Shown piece after piece: positions 40,876 through 47,787 of a stretch of DNA of 47,787 nt. Under the pieces are notes generated by a model. That model was not told where the DNA came from. It saw only the letters and a program-made list of their open reading frames with translations, and did not search any database. Positions within the stretch are counted from its first letter, which is position 1. Each line of letters opens with the position of its first letter. The translations under genes and the position numbers were made by a program. The DNA comes from a bacterium (GTDB taxonomy: Bacteria > Actinomycetota > Acidimicrobiia > Spongiisociales > Spongiisociaceae), in the NCBI GenBank assembly GCA_028820935.1, contig JAPPHZ010000049.1, positions 1 through 47,787 of the forward strand, written 5' to 3'.

Positions 40876-41082
40876 GTGGACAGACCAGTCGCGATAGTCC
40901 TGAGCATCGTGGCTGCGGTGGTCGGCATGATCGCCGCCATAGCCATCATGTGGGGCCAAATAGGAGCCGGACAAGAAGACATCGAGGACGTGAACCCATA
41001 CGCGGGGATCACCGTCGAGGCCGTGTGCACCGCGGCGGGGGGAACATGGGACGCCTCCGCTACCGGAGACAAGTGCACCTAG
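40876..41082 (+). CDS. Small pilin-like membrane protein with C-terminal Cys loop
   Basis: A 68-residue protein, GTG start behind AAGGAGAGG. An N-terminal hydrophobic helix is followed by an acidic stretch and a C-terminal pair of Cys (VCTAAGGTWDASATGDKCT). The paired Cys around GGTW resembles the disulphide loop of type IV pilins. It lacks an obvious G|xxxxE prepilin site. It is the best candidate for the structural subunit, given its small size and location after tadC. Confidence 0.55.
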   Translation: MDRPVAIVLSIVAAVVGMIAAIAIMWGQIGAGQEDIEDVNPYAGITVEAVCTAAGGTWDASATGDKCT

Positions 41083-41116
41083 CCTCGGCGACGGTGCAGT
41101 AGGGCGGAGAGCCGGC

Positions 41117-41545
41117 GTGGACACCGCGGTCGCAGTTGTGAAGCTTGGCGCCGTATGGGTGGCGCTGGTGACCATGGTCCTGTCACTGCTCGTGTCGTAC
41201 ACGGCCGGTCTCGACGCCCGCTCCGCCGCCCGCTCCGCCGCGTTCACGGCGGCGGCCGCTCTCGGACGTGACTGGAACTGCCAGGCGACCGGAACGGACT
41301 GGGCCCAGGCCGAGACCGCCGCGGCGGAGGCCTCCGGGACTCGGCTAGCAGGCAACGACCGTCTCATCGTCACCGACTTCGGGCTGACCGCCGACACCGC
41401 CACATGCGCCGTGCTCGCCGCTTTGCAGATAGTCCCCATCAGCGCCGGCCGGTGGTGGTGGACCGACCCCATACACGCTTTGGCCTGCGCCCCGACCCGC
41501 TCAACCGGCCTGCCCCTGCCGACCGCATGCGGACAGGCAACCTGA
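41117..41545 (+). CDS. TadE/pseudopilin-like protein 1
   Basis: A 142-residue protein, GTG start after GGAG. A single N-terminal helix (VWVALVTMVLSLLVSYTAG) is followed by an extracytoplasmic part with several Cys (WNCQATG, ATCAVL, ALACAPT, PTACGQ). The topology matches TadE/TadF pseudopilins, which prime pilus assembly. Confidence 0.55.
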   Translation: MDTAVAVVKLGAVWVALVTMVLSLLVSYTAGLDARSAARSAAFTAAAALGRDWNCQATGTDWAQAETAAAEASGTRLAGNDRLIVTDFGLTADTATCAVLAALQIVPISAGRWWWTDPIHALACAPTRSTGLPLPTACGQAT

Positions 41546-41546
41546 C

Positions 41547-42050
41547 ATGGACGAGATAGTCGGCGCGCTGCTGGCGGTACCTGTCCTCCTTCTCGGGATC
41601 CTGACAATGGCCTCCATCGTCGAGATAGCCGACCGGCGGGAACAACTCGCCACAGCAGCCCATCGAGGAGTTGTGACCGCCTCGGCAGGTGTGTACGCCG
41701 ACGCGTCACCCGGCGAGGTACGAGCCGGGGTTCAAGCAGCCGAGGGCGCAGCCGCAGCCGCGTCGCGGGTATGCGCCGACCAACTGGCCGTGACGGTCCA
41801 GTACTACGACCAGCGGACAGGCGACTGGATGCCTTCCACACGCTACGAGGCGAACACCGTGTGGGTCGGCGCCGCCCCGGACCTGAGCCGGGCACGGGTG
41901 ACAGTGGAGTGCTGGCTCCTGCCCGGACCAGTACCAGGCCTGACCCCCAGGGTCAGCCACCAGTCCGAAGTGCCCCTACCGTCCGCTCCACCGTCCTCCC
42001 CTACCGCCCCCGGCACCGACCCGTTCAGCGGGCTACAGGAGCAGCGGTGA
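41547..42050 (+). CDS. TadE-like protein 2
   Basis: A 167-residue protein, ATG one base after the previous stop. N-terminal helix (LLAVPVLLLGILTMASIV), then an Ala-rich helix (RREQLATAAHRGVVTASAG), a conserved-looking ARVTVECWL and a Pro/Ser-rich tail. The layout is that of TadE. It overlaps the next GTG (GTGA). Confidence 0.6.
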   Translation: MDEIVGALLAVPVLLLGILTMASIVEIADRREQLATAAHRGVVTASAGVYADASPGEVRAGVQAAEGAAAAASRVCADQLAVTVQYYDQRTGDWMPSTRYEANTVWVGAAPDLSRARVTVECWLLPGPVPGLTPRVSHQSEVPLPSAPPSSPTAPGTDPFSGLQEQR

Positions 42051-42385
42051 GCTGGGCGGTCACCACGGTCAGCATGGTCAGCCTGATCGTGTTCTCCATG
42101 CTGTTCCTAGCGGACTACGCCGCGTGGGTCCGAGGCCAAGAACTTGCCTACGAGATAGCAGCCCGCGACTACCGGATCGCCCTAGCGGATTGCGCCGACG
42201 ACCTGGTGTGCTCCCAGCCGCCCCCGACCGCCTGCCGGCACACCAACAACGTGATCGAAGTCACCGCCGACCTCGGCCACCGGCGCCGCTTCCCGTTCGG
42301 GGCTTCCCCCACCAAAGCGTCCCTATGGTTCGACGCCGGCGCCTACTCGGCCGACGTAACAGCCGTACCCGCATGCGCGCCGTAA
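42047..42385 (+). CDS. TadF-like small membrane protein
   Basis: A 112-residue protein starting at GTG 42047 in the GTGA overlap. One N-terminal helix (VSMVSLIVFSMLFLADYAAW), then a short extracytoplasmic part with Cys at ADCADDLVC, TACRH and PACAP. Third of the pseudopilin-type proteins. It overlaps the next start by 13 bases. Confidence 0.55.
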   Translation: MSWAVTTVSMVSLIVFSMLFLADYAAWVRGQELAYEIAARDYRIALADCADDLVCSQPPPTACRHTNNVIEVTADLGHRRRFPFGASPTKASLWFDAGAYSADVTAVPACAP

Positions 42386-43671
42386 CCTACGTCACCCGTC
42401 GGTGGGGCACGGCAGACGGCCGGGCCAATACCTGGCGCTGGGTTGTGTCAGTGGTCATCGTGGCCGGCTACGTCCTAGCAGCCCGCTGGCTGTGGTCCCG
42501 CGACCTCATCCCCTCCCAACTGGCCGACGTGACAACACCTTGGTACCGGATACGCCAACAGGGAGAACCAGACGAGACGCTTATACCCCTCGCCGTAGCC
42601 GTAGCCCTTCTAGCCGCCCTCCCGTTCGTGACCCGAGCCGCCCGGACAATCCACGTCCTTCGCCCCTGGCAGCCGCACAGCGGCGGCGGGTACCTCGCGC
42701 GGGCGGCCGCGCCGGTGCCGATCCCCGCAGCCTCATGGTCCAGGTTCACGCAACAGTTGCTGCTCGACCGATCCCGCGCCGAGTCCGAGAACAGCCGCCA
42801 CCCGGCGGGTTCCGGCTCCGTGCTACGGCTACCCACACCCACGACTGCGACCGAACATCTCGACCCGGCCCCTCCAGACGTAGCGGCCGACGCGTTTCAG
42901 TCAGAAACAGCGGCGCCGGGACCGCCACCGTCACCAACATCCACCCTCACCGACCAGCTCGCCGCCGCCGAAGCCGACCTGAACCTCTCTACCACCGAAC
43001 CGGAACCCGAACCGTCACCAACACGCACCCTCACCGACCGACTCGCCGCTGCTGTCCTCGAGATCTCCCCCGATCCGGATCAGCCTGCGACGTCGCCCGC
43101 CGTATGGCAAGGAGCAGCGGCTGCCGGGGGGCCTGTGGACACGGCGGGTGAGAAGGTAGCCGAGGCGATAGGGATTCCCAAGGTGCGTCTCCTGAGGTTG
43201 TGCGGGAACGAGTGGGGTATGAAGCTTCCAAGGTACAGCTTGCTGGCGCTGATCGCGTACCGGGGGGAGGCGACGGTGGCCGAGACGTATCGGGCGTTGG
43301 GCACGTCCCGGTCCGCGGCGAAGTCGCTGCTATGGCGGGCCCGCAAGGCGGGGTGGGTGACCTGGGACGGCCGCCAGTATTGGCGGCTGGCTGAGGGGGT
43401 CGTCACGGACCTAGCCGCCCTGAACGCTGCTGTGCTGCGCGGCGAGGAGGAGGTAGCGGTGACGCTGGCCGAGGGGCTGGGTCGGCCGTTACATCGGGCA
43501 GAGGGTCCCATGGCTGCTTGGATCGACGACCCGATCTACGCCATCAGACGTTCCGTCCGTGGCGACCTGGTGGAAGAAGCCGCCAACGCGCTGGCCGCCG
43601 CGGTCGAGAAGTGGCCGCACCGTGTGGTGTTCCGGGCTGCTGTGGACAGGATCTACGGTGACGCTGCCTAG
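42373..43671 (+). CDS. Membrane-anchored protein with C-terminal winged-helix domain
   Basis: A 432-residue protein with two hydrophobic segments (residues 21-41 and 72-92), a Pro/Thr-rich linker with a duplicated unit (PSPTSTLTDQLAAA and PSPTRTLTDRLAAA), and from residue 288 a winged-helix-like domain (YSLLALIAYRGEATVAETYR, LGTSRSAAKSLLWRARKAGW). Such layout suggests a membrane-bound sensor/regulator that responds to pilus state. It may act on pilus genes or on site B; the target is unknown. ATG 42373. Confidence 0.6.
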   Translation: MRAVTYVTRRWGTADGRANTWRWVVSVVIVAGYVLAARWLWSRDLIPSQLADVTTPWYRIRQQGEPDETLIPLAVAVALLAALPFVTRAARTIHVLRPWQPHSGGGYLARAAAPVPIPAASWSRFTQQLLLDRSRAESENSRHPAGSGSVLRLPTPTTATEHLDPAPPDVAADAFQSETAAPGPPPSPTSTLTDQLAAAEADLNLSTTEPEPEPSPTRTLTDRLAAAVLEISPDPDQPATSPAVWQGAAAAGGPVDTAGEKVAEAIGIPKVRLLRLCGNEWGMKLPRYSLLALIAYRGEATVAETYRALGTSRSAAKSLLWRARKAGWVTWDGRQYWRLAEGVVTDLAALNAAVLRGEEEVAVTLAEGLGRPLHRAEGPMAAWIDDPIYAIRRSVRGDLVEEAANALAAAVEKWPHRVVFRAAVDRIYGDAA

Positions 43672-43809
43672 CGGAGCCCCCGCCGCGTCTGTGTCGGCCC
43701 GCCCTGCGGGGGATTTGTGGCGCACACGGCGGATTATGTCACTAGCGGTTGTTGCCTCCATCTCCCAAGGCCTTCAGAGGCCCCTGCCGCCCAGACAGGG
43801 AGTCAGAAG

Positions 43810-45498
43810 ATGACCACGAACCGCAACTCCAGATTGTTGATAGCCGTCTTGGTAGTCGGTGTAGTCGCTCTCGCCGCCGGGGCGGTCTGGGTGCTGTTCC
43901 TCCGCACCGCCGACGTAGTGCCAGCGGTGGTAGCGCGGCCGGCACCGACCACCACCGCAGGACTCACCCCGGCCACGACCCGGCTCCACGCGGCTGACCT
44001 GGCCACCACTACCACTACTCCCCCAACCACGACAACCACCACTCCCGTCACCACGCCGACCGCTTCCAGCACTACTCCCCCGACGACAACCATCTCATCC
44101 GCCACTATCACCACATCCACACCGATCGTGTGTGATGACGGTTACCACGCCCACGACGGGGAGTGCCACCCGGACCATCCCGACGAGGCCGATGACGCAT
44201 CTGGCGGCGACGAGAGCACGCAGGCGACCCAGGCGGCTGTGGAAACGGTGTGGTGGCGGCCGGGCCTCGGTGACGAGGCGTTTGCCCTTGTCGATCCGGA
44301 CCAGGTGGGCGCCGATCACGCCCTCGCGATGGGCGAGGACCGCGAATGGGGACCGTACCGGTATTACCTGTTCTATCACGGGACGGTCGAGGGGTCCGCT
44401 GCGGAGGCCGAATTGTTCTGGGATGTGGGGGAAACGTTCCGCCGCGTACATCAGGAAGCAACCCTGTGGGTGTACTACCCGTATCGGTATGACTTGGCGT
44501 GGGTGGAATACCCGACAGCTATGGAGGTCACCGCCACGTGGCCGCTGGGTGAAACGCTCGTAGTGGCGTTCCACCGCGACGGCGAGTATTGGGCGGGCGA
44601 GTGGGACGGCGTGGAGTGGCCCACCGGCCCGCCGATACGGCCCACCACGCCGTTCGCCGAGCCCCGGTACCCCGACACCGCTCAGGCGCTGGGACGGGAC
44701 TGCCCACCTGTCGAGGACCTGTGGGAACAGGGCGCCGACGTGACCGACCCATGCACTGTCGCCGCGGTGAGCACCGCCATCCGGTATGCCGAGGCCGGCC
44801 CCACGCCCCATCGTATGGCAGCGATCCGAGACGGCCACACCCTGGGCGAAGTGTTCGCCTACCAGGACAGCATCGACGACCCGGTCTACGCGATCTCCTT
44901 CGCTGAAGAGTGGAGAGCCCACACGCTGGTGGAGTTCGAGACCATGCAATGGGGAGGATCGTTCCCGCAGGCGTCCATGATCGAAGTCGGCTACCGGGTC
45001 GGGAGACCCCCCGTGAAGTTGACCGACGACCTGCGCCAGGCCTTTACCGCGGACTACGAAGCCATGATCAGGTTCCTCAGCGACAACGACCCGTACTACG
45101 CGGGTCCTCCGTTCACGCTGGAGGAGATGTTTGCCATCATCGAGGCCGGCTGGGCCGAGCAAGCAGGCATAGAACCCTACGTGATCGAGGTGCTGGCTGT
45201 GCGCACCGCTGACGGCACATGGCGGCTGTCCTACAGGTCGTTCTGCGCCGGGTGGATTACTACCTCGTTCGAGTGGAATCCTGCCTGGGCTGATCGGGTG
45301 GTATGCCCGCCCGACCCGACCCCTTGGTTCCCGGACTCGGACGTCTTCGACACCGACATCTACCCACCGAACCATCTGTGGTACTACAACGACCCCCGCG
45401 CGCTCGGCGACGACTCGCACCAGGTGTGGACCTACGACCGGGGCGGGATGGAGAAGCACCGTCTGGCCGGCGAATATTTGGGGGTGCCCCCGTCATGA
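43810..45498 (+). CDS. Threonine-rich cell-surface protein 1
   Basis: A 562-residue protein with an N-terminal membrane anchor (LLIAVLVVGVVALAAGAVWV), a Thr/Pro stalk of about 75 residues (short TTTTTPPTTTTTT-type runs), a CDDGYHAHDGECHPDH motif, and a large C-terminal domain rich in Trp, Tyr and acids. The ATG lies at 43810; the frame extends upstream to 43717 without a better start. Probably displayed outside the cell, perhaps a pilus-associated adhesin or wall protein. The end overlaps the next gene (ATGA). Confidence 0.65.
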   Translation: MTTNRNSRLLIAVLVVGVVALAAGAVWVLFLRTADVVPAVVARPAPTTTAGLTPATTRLHAADLATTTTTPPTTTTTTPVTTPTASSTTPPTTTISSATITTSTPIVCDDGYHAHDGECHPDHPDEADDASGGDESTQATQAAVETVWWRPGLGDEAFALVDPDQVGADHALAMGEDREWGPYRYYLFYHGTVEGSAAEAELFWDVGETFRRVHQEATLWVYYPYRYDLAWVEYPTAMEVTATWPLGETLVVAFHRDGEYWAGEWDGVEWPTGPPIRPTTPFAEPRYPDTAQALGRDCPPVEDLWEQGADVTDPCTVAAVSTAIRYAEAGPTPHRMAAIRDGHTLGEVFAYQDSIDDPVYAISFAEEWRAHTLVEFETMQWGGSFPQASMIEVGYRVGRPPVKLTDDLRQAFTADYEAMIRFLSDNDPYYAGPPFTLEEMFAIIEAGWAEQAGIEPYVIEVLAVRTADGTWRLSYRSFCAGWITTSFEWNPAWADRVVCPPDPTPWFPDSDVFDTDIYPPNHLWYYNDPRALGDDSHQVWTYDRGGMEKHRLAGEYLGVPPS

Positions 45499-46961
45499 GC
45501 ACCCGGCACCGGAGAAGACTGCTCCTGTCCTCCGTGCTCGTCCTGGCCGGGGCGCTGGCACTCGCTGTGGTACTACTCCGGTCCGACCCCTCCCAGGCAC
45601 ACACGCAAACCAGGCCGGGAACATGGACCTGGAAGGTAGTTCAGCAGTGGGGAAAGCAGGAAAGGTACTGCGCTAGGCGAGGCCGCGTCTCGGGAGTGTG
45701 GGTGTGTGTTAGGTGGAGAACGCGTCTGGTCTCCTGTAGTCCGGGATCGGCGGGCTGCGGGGTCGTTAACGAACACCAAGTCCGCGTGTGTTCGGGGTAC
45801 GTATGGGGCGGCTCCTGTTCAGTGAACGTACCCCACACCCACGCCCCGACAACGACGACTACCACCGCTCCCACGACTAAGACGACGGCCGCACCCACCA
45901 CGACCACCGCTCCCACGACTACGGCCGCTACTACGACCACCGCACCCACAACTACGACGACGGCGACCACCGGCGCGCCTACCACGCCTACGACCCGGCC
46001 TCCCCCGCCGCCGCCAACGACGCCCACGACCCGGCCTCCCCCGCCGCCGACGACTACGGCCACCACCACAACGTCCACGACGGTTCCGGCTGGCTGGTCC
46101 GATGTGTGCGATTGGGAGTTTGAGAAGGATGTAGCGGTGACGCGGTTGCTGCCGATTGCGCAGCCCGCCACCCGATATGTGTGGTCGGGGGACGAGCCGA
46201 CCGGGATGCAAATGCGGACGGTGTTCGTTGACGGCGTATGGGCGCAGCAACTGTCGGGCACGCCGACAGCTGTGGGAGTGTGGACGGGAACGCTGACACC
46301 CCGCAGCCCGACCCCTAACGGGGTGGCCGACCTGGATTGCACGTTTGAGGTCACTTCGGGCATCGCGGCGTGTTCACTGACGATCCCGGCCGACCAGATG
46401 CGGTCAGTACGCGCCGCGGTGGGATGGCAGACGGACGTGGCCGGGTCCGGACCCGGCGGTTCCAGCTACACGATCACCACAGGAGACCCGGCCGCTGGGA
46501 GTGGATCACCGCGCATCTGGCCGGTGTGGTCGGCGGATGCCGACTTGACGGTGACGGACACCTCGGGGTGTGTGTGGACGATGACCGAGGTAATATCTTC
46601 GGCGCATCCGCTGTTCGTCTGGTACGCCCCGGATCGGAGCACCGTACGCAACGTGTCCGCAGGCCTCGGCGCGCAGTGGGATGCCATGACCACCGCTCAG
46701 CGGCGAGAGGTCGAGCGGGCGGGCCTGGCGCTGCTGGCCAGGGTAGGGCTAGGCCAACCCGAGGACGACCTTTCGGTGGGCGGCAGCTGCGCGTCGGGCG
46801 ACGACCAGGCGCTGCACTGTGTGTGGGGTATCCCGTTCCCTGGTGTGTGGCAGTGGGCCCTGGTAGTGCGGTATGAAAGTACCCAGGACGGCGCTGCACG
46901 TGACTTGACAGTGATATCAGGAACGTCAAGGTTCTGGAAGTTTGCCGACAGCGCCGGCTAA
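45495..46961 (+). CDS. Threonine-rich cell-surface protein 2
   Basis: A 488-residue protein with a signal/anchor helix (LLLSSVLVLAGALALAVVLL), a short Cys-rich domain (residues 55-115, at least seven Cys), a Thr/Pro stalk of about 90 residues, and a C-terminal beta-rich domain with CDWEF, DCTFEV and GCVWTM Cys. Organised like its neighbour (anchor, stalk, globular part), so the two may form a matched pair on the cell surface. Last gene of the pilus operon. Confidence 0.65.
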   Translation: MSTRHRRRLLLSSVLVLAGALALAVVLLRSDPSQAHTQTRPGTWTWKVVQQWGKQERYCARRGRVSGVWVCVRWRTRLVSCSPGSAGCGVVNEHQVRVCSGYVWGGSCSVNVPHTHAPTTTTTTAPTTKTTAAPTTTTAPTTTAATTTTAPTTTTTATTGAPTTPTTRPPPPPPTTPTTRPPPPPTTTATTTTSTTVPAGWSDVCDWEFEKDVAVTRLLPIAQPATRYVWSGDEPTGMQMRTVFVDGVWAQQLSGTPTAVGVWTGTLTPRSPTPNGVADLDCTFEVTSGIAACSLTIPADQMRSVRAAVGWQTDVAGSGPGGSSYTITTGDPAAGSGSPRIWPVWSADADLTVTDTSGCVWTMTEVISSAHPLFVWYAPDRSTVRNVSAGLGAQWDAMTTAQRREVERAGLALLARVGLGQPEDDLSVGGSCASGDDQALHCVWGIPFPGVWQWALVVRYESTQDGAARDLTVISGTSRFWKFADSAG

Positions 46962-46999
46962 CTCTCAACGGGACGGGCGTGCCTCCCAAGACACTGTTC

Positions 47000-47019
47000 G
47001 TAAGGGGAGTGCGCCTTAC
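47000..47019 (+). terminator. Possible terminator hairpin after the pilus operon
   Basis: GTAAGG and CCTTAC form a 6-bp stem with an 8-base loop, 39 bases after the last stop. There is no T-tract, so this is a weak call. Confidence 0.3.
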
Positions 47020-47094
47020 CCGCCCCTCCCCACCGTCGCTCCTGCTGCTAGGCCGGGTCGGCAGGCTGCTCCACCAAGACGGCTAGGAGAATGA

Positions 47095-47403
47095 TCAGGC
47101 AGGAGCGGCAGCGACCCCCGTGGGCGGGGGATCGCGGTGGCTGGCGGGCTGGTGAATTAGCCCGTCGGGATCGGTTCGGGGTCGGTCACCTGCGCCGCCT
47201 TGAGCAGGGAGGGCTGACCGGGTGGAGGCTCGTGGAAACACACGGTAGGTGGCGATGTGGTCGGGGTTGTGGTGACCTCGTTTGGTTACTCGCAGGCGTA
47301 CCTCGTCCCCGGTGTGATGATCGACCGACCGGAACACTGCGACGGGCCGCCCGTTCGAGATCCCCGGTTCTAGCGTCGCGTCCAGTACCTTGGTGGGGGT
47401 CAT
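47095..47403 (-). CDS. Small hypothetical protein under site A control
   Basis: A 102-residue frame starting at ATG 47403 behind AAAGGAG. The first 60 residues look natural (MTPTKVLDATLEPG, GDEVRLRVTKRGHHNPDHIA); the tail is basic and Pro-rich. A site A palindrome at 47437-47450 lies just upstream, next to a TATGGT -10, so it probably belongs to the same regulon as the relaxase and helix-turn-helix genes. Confidence 0.6.
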   Translation of the reverse strand: MTPTKVLDATLEPGISNGRPVAVFRSVDHHTGDEVRLRVTKRGHHNPDHIATYRVFPRASTRSALPAQGGAGDRPRTDPDGLIHQPASHRDPPPTGVAAAPA

Positions 47404-47436
47404 TGGCGCTCCTTTCCCCCCAGCGTACCATAGAGG

Positions 47437-47450
47437 AGGACATATGTCCC
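47437..47450. promoter_or_regulatory. Site A operator
   Basis: AGGACATATGTCCC, one mismatch from the consensus. On the minus strand it lies four bases upstream of TATGGT (47432-47427), a likely -10, so a bound dimer would cover the promoter spacer and repress the small gene at 47403. Confidence 0.6.
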
Positions 47451-47695
47451 CCTTACCTTGTTGGGTGGCTCGGGTGTGTGAGCATTTGGGCTGGTTGCTC
47501 GCCACGGCGGGTAGGGCCTTGTCCCCCTGTTACCTAGATGGCCTGGGGGGTGTTGCCACCCGCCGTGTGAGGGCGCTGTTGACCTCCAATAGAAACATGC
47601 AAACTCGTGATAGGGCTAGTTCGTAAGGTGGTTGACGGCAACCGCGCCTGTGGGGCGATCTCGATGGTTCAGTCTACCGAAAGGAGAGGGCCCGG
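47451..47695. other. Intergenic stretch before the window edge
   Basis: About 245 bp between the site A operator and the last start codon. Two TTGAC-like hexamers (near 47579 and 47632) could be -35 elements for the truncated gene at 47696. No gene seen. Confidence 0.35.
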
Positions 47696-47785
47696 ATGAG
47701 AGAGCCACAGATCAAGGTGTTTGTCGGGGTGGTGTCAAGGCCGGTTGAAAGTTGCGCGGTTTCGTGGGGGTTGGTTAGTGGGTGA
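47696..47785 (+). CDS. Short reading frame, probably a gene cut by an IS end
   Basis: ATG 47696 follows AAAGGAG at good spacing and opens MREPQIKVFVGVV. The frame stops after 29 codons, and the sequence from about codon 13 looks like the start of a mobile element (TGTCAAGGCCGGTTG). The natural gene was probably longer; its identity is unknown. Confidence 0.4.
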   Translation: MREPQIKVFVGVVSRPVESCAVSWGLVSG

Positions 47786-47787
47786 TC
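47733..47787 (+). mobile_element. Possible IS21-family left end
   Basis: TGTCAAGGCCGGTTGAAAG resembles the terminal sequences of IS21-like elements, which begin with TGT and carry GGTTGAAA-type repeats. Its orientation matches the istB piece at bases 3-280. Only 55 bases are visible, so this remains a suggestion. Confidence 0.4.

Noticed and set aside
45840-46080. DNA tandem repeat at the ACN-rich tract
   Set aside because: It is the codon pattern of a Thr/Pro surface stalk, not an independent DNA repeat.

Overview
The window reads as most of a large, high-GC actinobacterial conjugative plasmid or integrative conjugative element. A MobF-type relaxase, a VirB4/VirD4/VirB6/VirB8-like mating apparatus adapted to a monoderm cell, ArdC-type antirestriction and a Tad-like pilus operon all point there. 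The proline/threonine-rich secreted proteins, a remnant of a secreted DUF1524 HNH nuclease and a B12-dependent ribonucleotide reductase would suit Acidimicrobiia or a neighbouring class, but taxonomy is inference.

Layout. (1) 1-280: a piece of an IS21-family istB. It abuts, in antisense, a minus-strand giant relaxase gene (4867 to about 281), whose product joins a MobF relaxase, a RecD-like helicase and a DnaG-type TOPRIM core. (2) 4868-5838: a repeat-rich intergenic region with two kinds of repeat, the palindrome GGGACATATGTCCC (site A) and GATGCGCGACCG iterons (site B). It is the best origin/control candidate. (3) 5839-7722: a divergent gene for a CHC2 zinc-finger primase-like protein whose own TOPRIM lacks the catalytic Glu, plus a small follower. 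(4) 7580-9588: decayed ParB-like and secreted HNH-nuclease genes and an intact small helix-turn-helix gene with a site A operator. (5) 10091-11961: an AbiEi/AbiEii toxin-antitoxin pair. (6) 11962-13140: small or decayed genes. (7) 13144-16693: site B array, class II ribonucleotide reductase (NrdJ) and a protein of unknown function.

(8) 16892-29568: another site B array driving a compact, mostly overlapping transfer operon. In order it holds a VirB2-like protein with a nested start, VirB4, VirB6-like, a wall hydrolase, VirD4, a small protein sharing the VirD4 tail, ArdC and a VirB8-like protein. (9) 29586-35426: a giant N6-adenine methyltransferase/SNF2-type helicase with an N-terminal clamp-binding motif. 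A 219-codon gene is overprinted inside its N-terminal part. (10) 35394-36265: a HigBA-type toxin-antitoxin pair on the minus strand. (11) 36474-46961: a Tad-like pilus operon (SAF/CpaB-like, TadA, TadB, TadC, pilin-like and TadE-like proteins), a membrane-anchored winged-helix protein and two threonine-rich surface proteins. (12) 47095-47787: a small minus-strand gene with a site A operator, then a probable IS21-type end at the window edge.

How it may work together. Relaxase, primase, ribonucleotide reductase and mating-channel promoters share site B arrays with the same internal spacing, which suggests one plasmid-encoded circuit co-ordinating DNA processing, dNTP supply, priming and transfer. 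The Tad-like pilus and surface proteins may supply cell-cell contact. The most novel points are the relaxase-helicase-primase fusion with a possible trans-acting zinc finger, the dispersed repeat regulon and the overprinted gene. No search or alignment was run; all calls come from reading the sequence.
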